NCBI GenBank assembly: GCA_017472105.1 | Contig: JAFUQY010000279.1 | Location: forward strand, 1 to 13,330 | From: Clostridia bacterium | GTDB taxonomy: Bacteria; Bacillota_A; Clostridia; Oscillospirales; CAG-272 | Length of the DNA: 13,330 nt | Direction: 5' to 3' | Shown here: piece after piece, positions 1 to 4,801 of the stretch | Position numbering within the stretch: position 1 is the stretch's first letter | Layout: each line of letters opens with the position of its first letter | The notes under the pieces: model-generated | Told to the model about the DNA's origin: nothing | The model's database searches: none | The model's input: only the letters and a program-made list of their open reading frames with translations | Position numbers and translations under genes: made by a program

Positions 1-143
1 ATCTCGCGGACGACGCACAGCGCATGTGCAGCAATATGTTTCAGGCGCTGTCGAAGGTAATCATCGGACGCGGACAGGAGATGCGCAGGCTCATCGAAGG
101 CAATCCCGACCGATACTGCGACGTGATGGTGCAGTGGCGGTAA
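1..143 (+). CDS. C-terminal fragment of an unidentified protein
   Basis: An open frame runs from the window edge (first full codon at base 3) to a TAA stop at 141-143 and gives 46 residues that end in DVMVQWR. Base composition and codon choice match the neighbours, and a hairpin terminator follows within about 10 bases. These two facts support a genuine gene end. The fragment is mixed charged and hydrophobic, with one internal segment (FQALSKVIIGRG) that could be a helix. I recognise no family motif and assign no function. The start lies outside the window. Confidence 0.55.
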   Translation, partial: LADDAQRMCSNMFQALSKVIIGRGQEMRRLIEGNPDRYCDVMVQWR

Positions 144-152
144 TTTACGGAG

Positions 153-178
153 AAGGACGGTGAAAATCGTCCTTTTTC
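153..178 (+). terminator. Intrinsic terminator after the first gene
   Basis: AAGGACG (153-159) pairs perfectly with CGTCCTT (168-174) around an 8-base loop and runs into a T tract. It sits 10 bases after the stop of the upstream partial gene and before the promoter at 220-248, so it separates the two units. Confidence 0.8.
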
Positions 179-219
179 TGCATCTTGACGCCGCCGGAAT
201 GCATCTCATCGAATCCGCC

Positions 220-248
220 TTGACATCCCGTGAAAAAACCTGTACAAT
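220..248 (+). promoter_or_regulatory. Sigma-A promoter of the LytTR/DUF3021 operon
   Basis: TTGACA (220-225) and TACAAT (243-248) are separated by exactly 17 bases. Transcription should begin near 255, leaving a leader of about 100 bases before the LytTR start at 356. A GTG at 230 that opens a longer in-frame reading frame lies inside this promoter, so it cannot be the translation start. Confidence 0.85.
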
Positions 249-267
249 CGTATTCAATAAAACTTTG

Positions 268-342
268 GAGAATTTTCCATAAGGGAAATTCTCAGGAGTG
301 GGATGGATGGCTTGAAGTTTCAGCTTCAGAGTATTCCCACTC
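268..342 (+). promoter_or_regulatory. Structured 5' leader of the LytTR operon (two stem-loops)
   Basis: Stem 1 pairs 268-278 with 283-293 (11 pairs, one G-U) around the tetraloop ATAA. Stem 2 pairs 296-303 with 335-342 (8 pairs) and encloses a small hairpin, 312-317 with 324-329. The LytTR ribosome binding site AGGAGG (345-350) follows stem 2 directly. The leader could control translation or act as an attenuator. No known riboswitch consensus was recognised. Confidence 0.5.
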
Positions 343-359
343 ACAGGAGGTGCTCATGA
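303..359 (+). CDS. Possible 18-codon leader ORF overlapping the LytTR start
   Basis: ATG at 303 opens 18 codons (MDGLKFQLQSIPTHRRCS) that end in TGA at 357-359, so the stop overlaps the LytTR ATG (356) in an ATGA arrangement. AGGAG (294-298) precedes the ATG by only four bases, which is a short spacing. A ribosome moving through this ORF would open the second leader stem and finish on the LytTR start, so translational coupling is plausible. The ORF is short and may be chance: its sequence resembles nothing known, and its own start is partly buried in the stem. Confidence 0.25.
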   Translation: MDGLKFQLQSIPTHRRCS

Positions 360-796
360 AAATCACTGTAATACGCCAGCCGGACATTGCGGAAACCGAG
401 GTGAAAATCACGTGCCGTGAGCTGTCCGGGGACTTGAACGAGATCATCGCCGCCTTGTCCCTGATCGACAACACCGTGACGGGGACTGCCGGAGAGGAGA
501 TTCACTTCGTACCCCTGCGGGATGTGCTGTACTTCGAGACCGTGGACGGGAAGACGTTCTTCTACACCGCGGACGGCACATTCGAAACGGCGGCACGGCT
601 GTATCAGCTCGAGGAAAAGCTGGCGGGCACATCGTTCGCGAGGATTTCCAAATCCGTCATCGCCAATCTGAAAAAACTGCGGTGCATCAAGGCCGAGAAG
701 TACAGCCGGCTCTGCGCAACGCTCGTGAACGGCGAAAAGCTCATGGTCTCGCGGCAGTACATGGATGAAATCAAACAGAAACTGGGGGTGAAGTGA
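356..796 (+). CDS. LytTR-domain DNA-binding transcriptional regulator
   Basis: This is a protein of 146 residues with no receiver domain. A short N-terminal region (KITVIRQPDIAETEVKITC) is followed from about residue 45 to the end by a LytTR DNA-binding domain. The family signature is visible: FVPLRDVLYFETVDGKTFFYT, then FARISKSVIANLKK and a terminal VSRQYMDEIKQKL. In LytTR regulatory systems a regulator of this size is co-transcribed with a membrane protein that restrains it, and the next gene fits that role. ATG 356 is chosen because AGGAGGT lies 5-10 bases upstream and because an earlier in-frame GTG (230) is inside the promoter. The genes it controls cannot be read from the window. I did not find a clear LytTR direct-repeat site in the leader. 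Confidence 0.9.
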   Translation: MKITVIRQPDIAETEVKITCRELSGDLNEIIAALSLIDNTVTGTAGEEIHFVPLRDVLYFETVDGKTFFYTADGTFETAARLYQLEEKLAGTSFARISKSVIANLKKLRCIKAEKYSRLCATLVNGEKLMVSRQYMDEIKQKLGVK

Positions 797-1215
797 TGAA
801 AAAATTCGACTGGAAGAAGTTTTTGAAGGACTGCGCGCATGCGTATTTTATGAGTCTCGGCGGCTGTGCTCTGCTTGCGGTGCTGAGCCACTGGTTCGTC
901 GGCTTTGAGTATCTCGAGCGGTACATGGAAGGCATCGTTGTCATGCTCGCGGTGACCATTCCCATGGGACTTGGCATTTTCGGCTATTTCGGCGGAAACA
1001 TCTGGGTGCGGCGCCTGGTTGAATGGCTGTTCACCTGTCCCATTATCCTTGTATTCGCGGGATTTCTCCGGAACGGCAGAGCCTTGGGAATCGGAAAGAC
1101 GGTCGTTCTGCTGCTCGGCTACACGGTCTGTCTTGTTTGCACCTACCTCATCGCGGACGGAATCGAGCGGCGGAAACTGAAAAAAATCAACGAAAAGCTG
1201 AGCAGAAACGAATAA
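796..1215 (+). CDS. DUF3021 family four-helix membrane protein
   Basis: This protein of 139 residues has four predicted membrane helices at about 14-35, 45-67, 73-92 and 99-120. A lysine-rich cytoplasmic start (MKKFDWKKFLKD) and a highly charged tail (ERRKLKKINEKLSRNE) flank them. Size, topology and position behind a LytTR gene match the DUF3021 family of Firmicutes. By analogy with other LytTR-plus-membrane-protein pairs it probably holds the regulator inactive or senses a membrane-level signal, but this is inference. ATG 796 overlaps the last base of the LytTR stop (TGATG), which implies translational coupling. A GTG one codon earlier (793) is an alternative start. A hairpin terminator follows the stop. 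Confidence 0.85.
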   Translation: MKKFDWKKFLKDCAHAYFMSLGGCALLAVLSHWFVGFEYLERYMEGIVVMLAVTIPMGLGIFGYFGGNIWVRRLVEWLFTCPIILVFAGFLRNGRALGIGKTVVLLLGYTVCLVCTYLIADGIERRKLKKINEKLSRNE

Positions 1216-1222
1216 CGGAACC

Positions 1223-1250
1223 GGCGGGATGAAAATTCCTGCCTTTTTCT
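1223..1250 (+). terminator. Intrinsic terminator of the LytTR/DUF3021 operon
   Basis: GGCGGGA (1223-1229) pairs with TCCTGCC (1237-1243), with one G-U pair, and TTTTTCT follows. It lies 8 bases after the DUF3021 stop and directly before the next promoter. Confidence 0.8.
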
Positions 1251-1251
1251 C

Positions 1252-1280
1252 TTGACAAATCCGCGCGGATGTGCTATACT
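1252..1280 (+). promoter_or_regulatory. Sigma-A promoter of the sdpRI-like operon
   Basis: TTGACA (1252-1257) and TATACT (1275-1280) are 17 bases apart. The spacer holds a perfect 12-base palindrome, ATCCGCGCGGAT (1259-1270), which could be a second operator or chance. Confidence 0.85.
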
Positions 1281-1305
1281 GTTAACAGTTAACTTAAATG
1301 TTAAA
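1281..1305 (+). promoter_or_regulatory. Probable operator of the SdpR-like repressor
   Basis: GTTAACAGTTAAC (1281-1293) is a palindrome around a central A. A further half site, GTTAA (1299-1303), is inverted relative to TTAAC at 1289-1293. The repeats begin immediately after the -10 box and cover the likely transcription start, the usual place for an autorepressor of the ArsR fold. Which protein binds here is inference from the adjacent gene. Confidence 0.6.
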
Positions 1306-1329
1306 TGAAATCCGCGAAAGGAGCGCAGA

Positions 1330-1602
1330 ATGGGATTGCAGGCAACACTGAAAGCACTGGCTGACCCGACCCGGCGGGAGATATTGAATCTTCTGAAAGC
1401 CGGACGGATGAGCGCGGGCGAGATTGCGGATCACTTCGACATCACGGCGGCGGCGGTATCCCGGCACTTGTCCGTGCTGAAGGAGGCCGACCTCATCCAC
1501 GACACCCGTGAGGGGAAATTCATCATTTACGAGCTGAACGCATCGGTTCTGGAGGAAATCATGCTCTGGATCACGGAGCTGAAAGGAGAACATCATGATT
1601 AA
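1330..1602 (+). CDS. sdpR: ArsR-family autorepressor, SdpR-like
   Basis: This is a 90-residue winged-helix protein. It opens with LKALADPTRREILNLLKAGRMSAGEIADHF, and the recognition helix is in the region ITAAAVSRHLSVLKEADLI (about 37-56). The wing follows (TREGKFIIYELN). The metal-binding CxC of arsenic and cadmium sensors is absent, as in the SdpR subfamily. In Bacillus subtilis SdpR represses its own operon and is released when SdpI at the membrane engages the SdpC toxin. The next gene is an SdpI homologue that overlaps by 8 bases, so the same loop is likely. AAAGGAG (1317-1323) sits 6 bases before the ATG. The symbol reflects family and context, not a demonstrated function. Confidence 0.88.
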   Translation: MGLQATLKALADPTRREILNLLKAGRMSAGEIADHFDITAAAVSRHLSVLKEADLIHDTREGKFIIYELNASVLEEIMLWITELKGEHHD

Positions 1603-2233
1603 GCAGAACAGAATCCTTCTCATCGTCACGTCCGTTGTCATTCTCATCCCCATGCTGGCGGGGCTTCTGCTGTGGAACCGGCTTCCTGAGGAGATTGCAA
1701 CACACTTCGGCACAAACGGCGAGCCCAACGGATGGAGCAGCCGCGGATTTACCGTTTTCGGTCTGCCGCTGATCCTGCTGGCACTGCACTGGCTCTGCGT
1801 GATTGTCACCGCAGCCGATCCGAGACAGAACGGCGTCGCGCGGAAGATGATCCACGTAATTCTGTGGCTGATTCCGGCAGCATCCCTGTATGCGGGAGGC
1901 GCGATTTATGCCGGGGTACTGGGACTGGACTTTGACAACAACGCATTCATGATGGTTTTCATCGGTCTGATGTTCATCATCATCGGCAACTATCTCCCGA
2001 AATGCCGGCAGAATTACACCGTTGGCATCAAACTCCCGTGGACGCTGGCGGATGAGGACAACTGGAACCGCACGCACCGGCTTGCAGGCTGGATCTGGAC
2101 GGCGGCGGGTGTGCTCATTCTGGCGAACGCGTTCCTCGGCAGTTTCATCGTGATGCTCGCCGTTCTCATCGCCGCGGCAGGAATCCCGACGGTGTATTCC
2201 TTCGTTCTCTGGCACAAAAAGCAGCCGCGTTGA
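1595..2233 (+). CDS. sdpI: SdpI-like immunity and signalling membrane protein (DUF1648 plus SdpI domain)
   Basis: This protein of 212 residues has about six membrane helices. The N-terminal half carries the DUF1648 signature NRLPEEIATHFGTNGEPNGWSS right after the first helix (about 7-26). The C-terminal half has the SdpI signature NYTVGIKLPWTLADEDNWNRTHRLAGW between helices four and five. In Bacillus subtilis SdpI protects against the SdpC killing factor and sequesters SdpR at the membrane. No sdpA, sdpB or sdpC homologue is in this window, so here it may give orphan immunity to a foreign toxin. The start overlaps the repressor gene (1595-1602) and has GGAG just upstream. No clear terminator follows before the next promoter. 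Confidence 0.88.
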   Translation: MIKQNRILLIVTSVVILIPMLAGLLLWNRLPEEIATHFGTNGEPNGWSSRGFTVFGLPLILLALHWLCVIVTAADPRQNGVARKMIHVILWLIPAASLYAGGAIYAGVLGLDFDNNAFMMVFIGLMFIIIGNYLPKCRQNYTVGIKLPWTLADEDNWNRTHRLAGWIWTAAGVLILANAFLGSFIVMLAVLIAAAGIPTVYSFVLWHKKQPR

Positions 2234-2242
2234 GAAAACAGG

Positions 2243-2271
2243 TTGCAGACCGGCAAAATATGTGGTATAAT
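2243..2271 (+). promoter_or_regulatory. Extended -10 promoter before the purine riboswitch
   Basis: TTGCAG (2243-2248) and a consensus TATAAT (2266-2271) are 17 bases apart, with TG at 2263-2264 giving an extended -10. Transcription should start near 2278, just ahead of the aptamer at 2281. Confidence 0.85.
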
Positions 2272-2280
2272 GGATCTGTA

Positions 2281-2347
2281 ATTTTGTATAGACTCATAAT
2301 ACGGATGAGCGTTTCTACCAACCACCGGAAATGGTTGACTACGAAAT
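2281..2347 (+). promoter_or_regulatory. Purine riboswitch aptamer, guanine type
   Basis: All parts of the purine aptamer can be placed. P1 pairs 2281-2288 with 2340-2347 (8 pairs, one G-U). P2 is 2293-2297 with 2305-2309, and P3 is 2319-2324 with 2332-2337. Junction J2/3 is the canonical GTTTCTAC (2311-2318). The loops AATACGG (2298-2304) and CCGGAAA (2325-2331) keep the GG and CC needed for loop-loop contact. The ligand-contact bases equivalent to U22, U47 and U51 are present (2289, 2312, 2316). The discriminating base equivalent to position 74 is C (2339), which predicts guanine or hypoxanthine rather than adenine. The flavoprotein gene begins 40 bases downstream. Confidence 0.92.
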
Positions 2348-2348
2348 A

Positions 2349-2379
2349 CCAATAACGGTTAACCATGCATTTGGGAGGA
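2349..2379 (+). promoter_or_regulatory. Candidate expression platform and ribosome binding site
   Basis: TTAACCAT (2359-2366) can pair with ATGGTTGA (2331-2338), which contains the 3' strand of P3, so this pairing excludes the folded aptamer. When the aptamer is folded, CCAA (2349-2352) could instead pair with TTGG (2371-2374) and cover the start of the ribosome binding site GGGAGGA (2373-2379). No T tract follows, so translational rather than transcriptional control is more likely. The second pairing is only four bases and weak, so the mechanism is inference. Confidence 0.4.
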
Positions 2380-2386
2380 CACAGAA

Positions 2387-3757
2387 ATGAATTATGACAT
2401 TATCATCATCGGCGCGGGTCCCGGAGGCATTTTCTCGGCGTTCGAGCTGATCCACAAAAAGCCGGAGCTGAAAATCGCCGTGTTTGAGGCGGGACATGCC
2501 CTGAGCAAGCGCCGCTGTCCCATTGACGGAGAAAAGGTGAAGACCTGCATCGGATGCAAAAGCTGTTCCATCATGAGCGGCTTCGGCGGTGCGGGTGCAT
2601 TCTCCGACGGCAAGTACAACATCACCAACGATTTCGGAGGAACCCTGTACGAATACATCGGCAAGAAGCAGGCTCTCGATCTGATGCGCTATGTGGACGA
2701 GATCAACATGCGCTACGGCGGAGAGGGAACAAAGCTCTATACCACCGCGGGCACGAAGTTCAAGAAGGAATGCATCCGCCACGACCTGCATCTTCTTGAC
2801 GCATCCGTACGCCATCTCGGAACGGACATCAACTACATTGTGCTCGAAAACCTGTACGCTGAGCTTGAGAAAAAGATCGATTTCTACTTCGATACTCCGG
2901 TCAGAACCATCACCGCGAAGGACGACGGCTACGAAATCCACTGCGAACACGCGAGCCACACCTGTGGAAAGTGCATCATTTCCGTCGGCAGAAGCGGCAG
3001 CAAGTGGATGGAGCAGGTCTGCCGCGAGCTGAACATTCCCACAAAATCCAACCGCGTGGACATCGGCGTCCGCGTCGAGCTTCCCGCTGAGGTGTTCGCG
3101 CATCTCACCGACGAGCTGTACGAGAGCAAAATCGTCTACCGCACGGAAAAATACGGCGACAGAGTGCGCACGTTCTGCATGAATCCCAAGGGCGCGGTCG
3201 TCAACGAAAACACCAACGGTATCATCACCGTCAACGGTCACAGCTACGAGGATCCCGCAAAGCAGACGGAAAACACCAATTTCGCACTGCTGGTGGCAAA
3301 GCATTTCTCCGAACCGTTCAAGGATTCCAACGGCTACGGCGAATCCATTGCACGGCTGAGCAACATGCTGGGCGGCGGCGTCATCGTTCAGCGCTTCGGG
3401 GATCTCATCAACGGACGACGCTCCACACCCAACCGCATTGAAGAAGCCTTCATCACGCCCACGCTCAAGGCAACGCCCGGGGATCTCAGTCTGGTACTCC
3501 CGAAGCGCATCCTCGACGGCATCATTGAGATGATCTACGCGCTCGACAAGGTTGCACCCGGCACGGCAAACGAGGACACCCTTCTCTACGGCGTCGAAGT
3601 CAAGTTCTACAACATGGAAGTCGACATCGACGGAAACCTCGAATCCTGCTGCAAGGGTCTGTACATCATCGGCGACGGCAGCGGCATCACCCATTCGCTG
3701 TCCCACGCATCCGCCAGCGGTGTTCACGTCGCACGGTGCATCGCGGAAGCCATGTAA
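2387..3757 (+). CDS. FAD-dependent oxidoreductase resembling COG2509, under a guanine-type riboswitch
   Basis: This flavoprotein has 456 residues. The N-terminal Rossmann motif is GAGPGG (9-14), with the acidic end of strand two in FEAG (33-36). A cysteine cluster follows: C44, C54, C57 and C60 in KTCIGCKSCS, leading into GFGGAGAFSDGK. This resembles the uncharacterised FAD-dependent dehydrogenases of COG2509 and could hold an iron-sulfur cluster or a redox-active cysteine. Near the C terminus GLYIIGDGSGITHSLSHASASG (about 424-445) is the second FAD-binding element. There is no signal peptide or membrane helix, so it is cytoplasmic. The substrate is unknown. Control by a guanine-type riboswitch suggests a link to purine salvage, uptake or breakdown. 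GGGAGGA lies 7 bases before the ATG, and a terminator follows the stop, so it appears to be a single-gene unit. Confidence 0.85.
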   Translation: MNYDIIIIGAGPGGIFSAFELIHKKPELKIAVFEAGHALSKRRCPIDGEKVKTCIGCKSCSIMSGFGGAGAFSDGKYNITNDFGGTLYEYIGKKQALDLMRYVDEINMRYGGEGTKLYTTAGTKFKKECIRHDLHLLDASVRHLGTDINYIVLENLYAELEKKIDFYFDTPVRTITAKDDGYEIHCEHASHTCGKCIISVGRSGSKWMEQVCRELNIPTKSNRVDIGVRVELPAEVFAHLTDELYESKIVYRTEKYGDRVRTFCMNPKGAVVNENTNGIITVNGHSYEDPAKQTENTNFALLVAKHFSEPFKDSNGYGESIARLSNMLGGGVIVQRFGDLINGRRSTPNRIEEAFITPTLKATPGDLSLVLPKRILDGIIEMIYALDKVAPGTANEDTLLYGVEVKFYNMEVDIDGNLESCCKGLYIIGDGSGITHSLSHASASGVHVARCIAEAM

Positions 3758-3767
3758 AGCCATAAAC

Positions 3768-3808
3768 AAACGGGACTGCCGGCTCACGAAGCTGACAATC
3801 CCGTTTTT
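3768..3808. terminator. Bidirectional intrinsic terminator between convergent genes
   Basis: AAACGGGA (3768-3775) pairs with TCCCGTTT (3799-3806), and a smaller GCT/AGC pairing lies in the loop. T tracts flank it on both strands, so it can end the flavoprotein gene (plus) and the HEXXH gene (minus, stop at 3812). Confidence 0.8.
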
Positions 3809-3811
3809 GAT

Positions 3812-4201
3812 TCAGTTTTTCAGAAATTTTCTGCCGAGCACATCCGCCCATTTTTCGCAGTACAGCGCGGAGTAGGGCACGTGTTTTTCCCTGCGGTACC
3901 GCTGAAATGCCGGCAGATTGCACCACGTGAACGACGGCACACCCACGGCGAGAAGATAGAGCGGCCCGAGGATGAGCGACTGAACGGTGTGCCCGAATTC
4001 GTGCGAGCGCAGGGACGGGGCGTTTTTCGGATAGAAGATGAACAGCCCGAGCGAGACGCCGTCATTGCGGTTCCACTGCGTACCCACGACGGAGCCGACC
4101 TTTTCGTGCGGACAGCGGCGGTACACGAGGAAGAACACCAGTCCCACAAGGGTCTGCGGCAGTCCCCATGTGCATTGGAGGAGTCTGAGAAGGTGGTGCA
4201 T
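3812..4201 (-). CDS. Small membrane protein with HEXXH and ExxAD motifs, putative metallopeptidase
   Basis: This protein of 129 residues has a hydrophobic N-terminal helix (TLVGLVFFLVYR) and a second hydrophobic stretch (SLILGPLYLLAVGVPSF). Between them lies SHEFGHTVQS, a full HEXXH zinc-binding motif at the edge of the second helix. Near the C terminus CEKWADVLG supplies ExxAD, the usual third-ligand motif of gluzincins such as the M48 and M78 families. The rest of a classic peptidase domain is missing, so catalysis is inference. I recall similar unnamed small proteins in Clostridia but cannot name the family. ATG 4201 is preferred because GGAAAGG sits 5 bases upstream. Longer readings to 4468 run through the divergent gene and are unlikely. 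It is divergent from the next gene across 99 bases. Confidence 0.7.
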   Translation of the reverse strand: MHHLLRLLQCTWGLPQTLVGLVFFLVYRRCPHEKVGSVVGTQWNRNDGVSLGLFIFYPKNAPSLRSHEFGHTVQSLILGPLYLLAVGVPSFTWCNLPAFQRYRREKHVPYSALYCEKWADVLGRKFLKN

Positions 4202-4300
4202 GAAGTCCTTTCCCGGCGGAAATTGCCGCAAATGCGATTTTTCGTGCAGAAATTCACACCGGATTGTGTTAGAATAAAGAAAACGAGTATCGGAGGAAGT

Positions 4301-4801
4301 ATGAAGCAGTTCATTGCCGCGCAGTTTTCCGCATACGGCATTGCAGAAGCCGTGTCCCATTCCGTCAGCAGACCGGCGGAGGATCCCTGCATGTCGCGTA
4401 CGTTCGTAACCGGCAGAGCGGGAGAAAATTTTCACGTCACCGTCTGCTGGTACGTCTGGGAGGAGCACCCGGAGCTGAGTTCAATGGACGAAGCCGAGCT
4501 TGTGAAGTCCCCGGACGCGGAGATTCAGATTTTCAGCGAAACCGATGCCGCGGACAGGCTTGCCGAATACACACGCCGGCTTCTGTCCTACGGGAACGAC
4601 GGATGCTCCGATTATACAGCGTCCCGCTGCGTGATTGCCGGGGAAGAAGAGGATGCCCGTGCCGCTCTGGTGCTGTACCGCGAGGGAGACACCGTCATCG
4701 ATTCACTCGCCGATGAGGAGCTGTGGGCGCTTGATGTGACGATGTTCGACAACAGCGAAGGATACGACCGCGAGGAATTTTCACGCTTCCGGGGGATCTG
4801 A
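4301..4801 (+). CDS. Uncharacterised acidic cytoplasmic protein
   Basis: This is a protein of 166 residues without a signal peptide or membrane helix, and I do not recognise its family. It is rich in Glu and Asp, especially in the segments EEHPELSSMDEAELV and GEEEDARAALV, and has scattered cysteines (YGNDGCSDYTASRC). ATG 4301 has GGAGG (4292-4296) just upstream and a possible -10 box TAGAAT at 4270-4275, with no good -35. An in-frame extension back to 3881 lies opposite the minus-strand gene and is not credible. Its last 21 bases overlap the end of the convergent hydrolase gene (4781-4801). No terminator was seen at that junction. Confidence 0.6.
   Translation: MKQFIAAQFSAYGIAEAVSHSVSRPAEDPCMSRTFVTGRAGENFHVTVCWYVWEEHPELSSMDEAELVKSPDAEIQIFSETDAADRLAEYTRRLLSYGNDGCSDYTASRCVIAGEEEDARAALVLYREGDTVIDSLADEELWALDVTMFDNSEGYDREEFSRFRGI

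Noticed and set aside
230..355. N-terminal extension of the LytTR protein from GTG 230
   Set aside because: The GTG lies between the -35 and -10 boxes of a strong promoter, so it would not be transcribed from it. ATG 356 has an ideal ribosome binding site.
2339..3787. Long minus-strand reading frame opposite the flavoprotein gene
   Set aside because: It mirrors the plus-strand gene codon by codon, would cover the riboswitch, and has no recognisable domain. It is a shadow frame of GC-rich coding sequence.
3881..4300. Upstream extension of the acidic protein at 4301
   Set aside because: It would be antisense to the HEXXH protein, and its translation is low in hydrophobics and unlike the rest. 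ATG 4301 has a good ribosome binding site.
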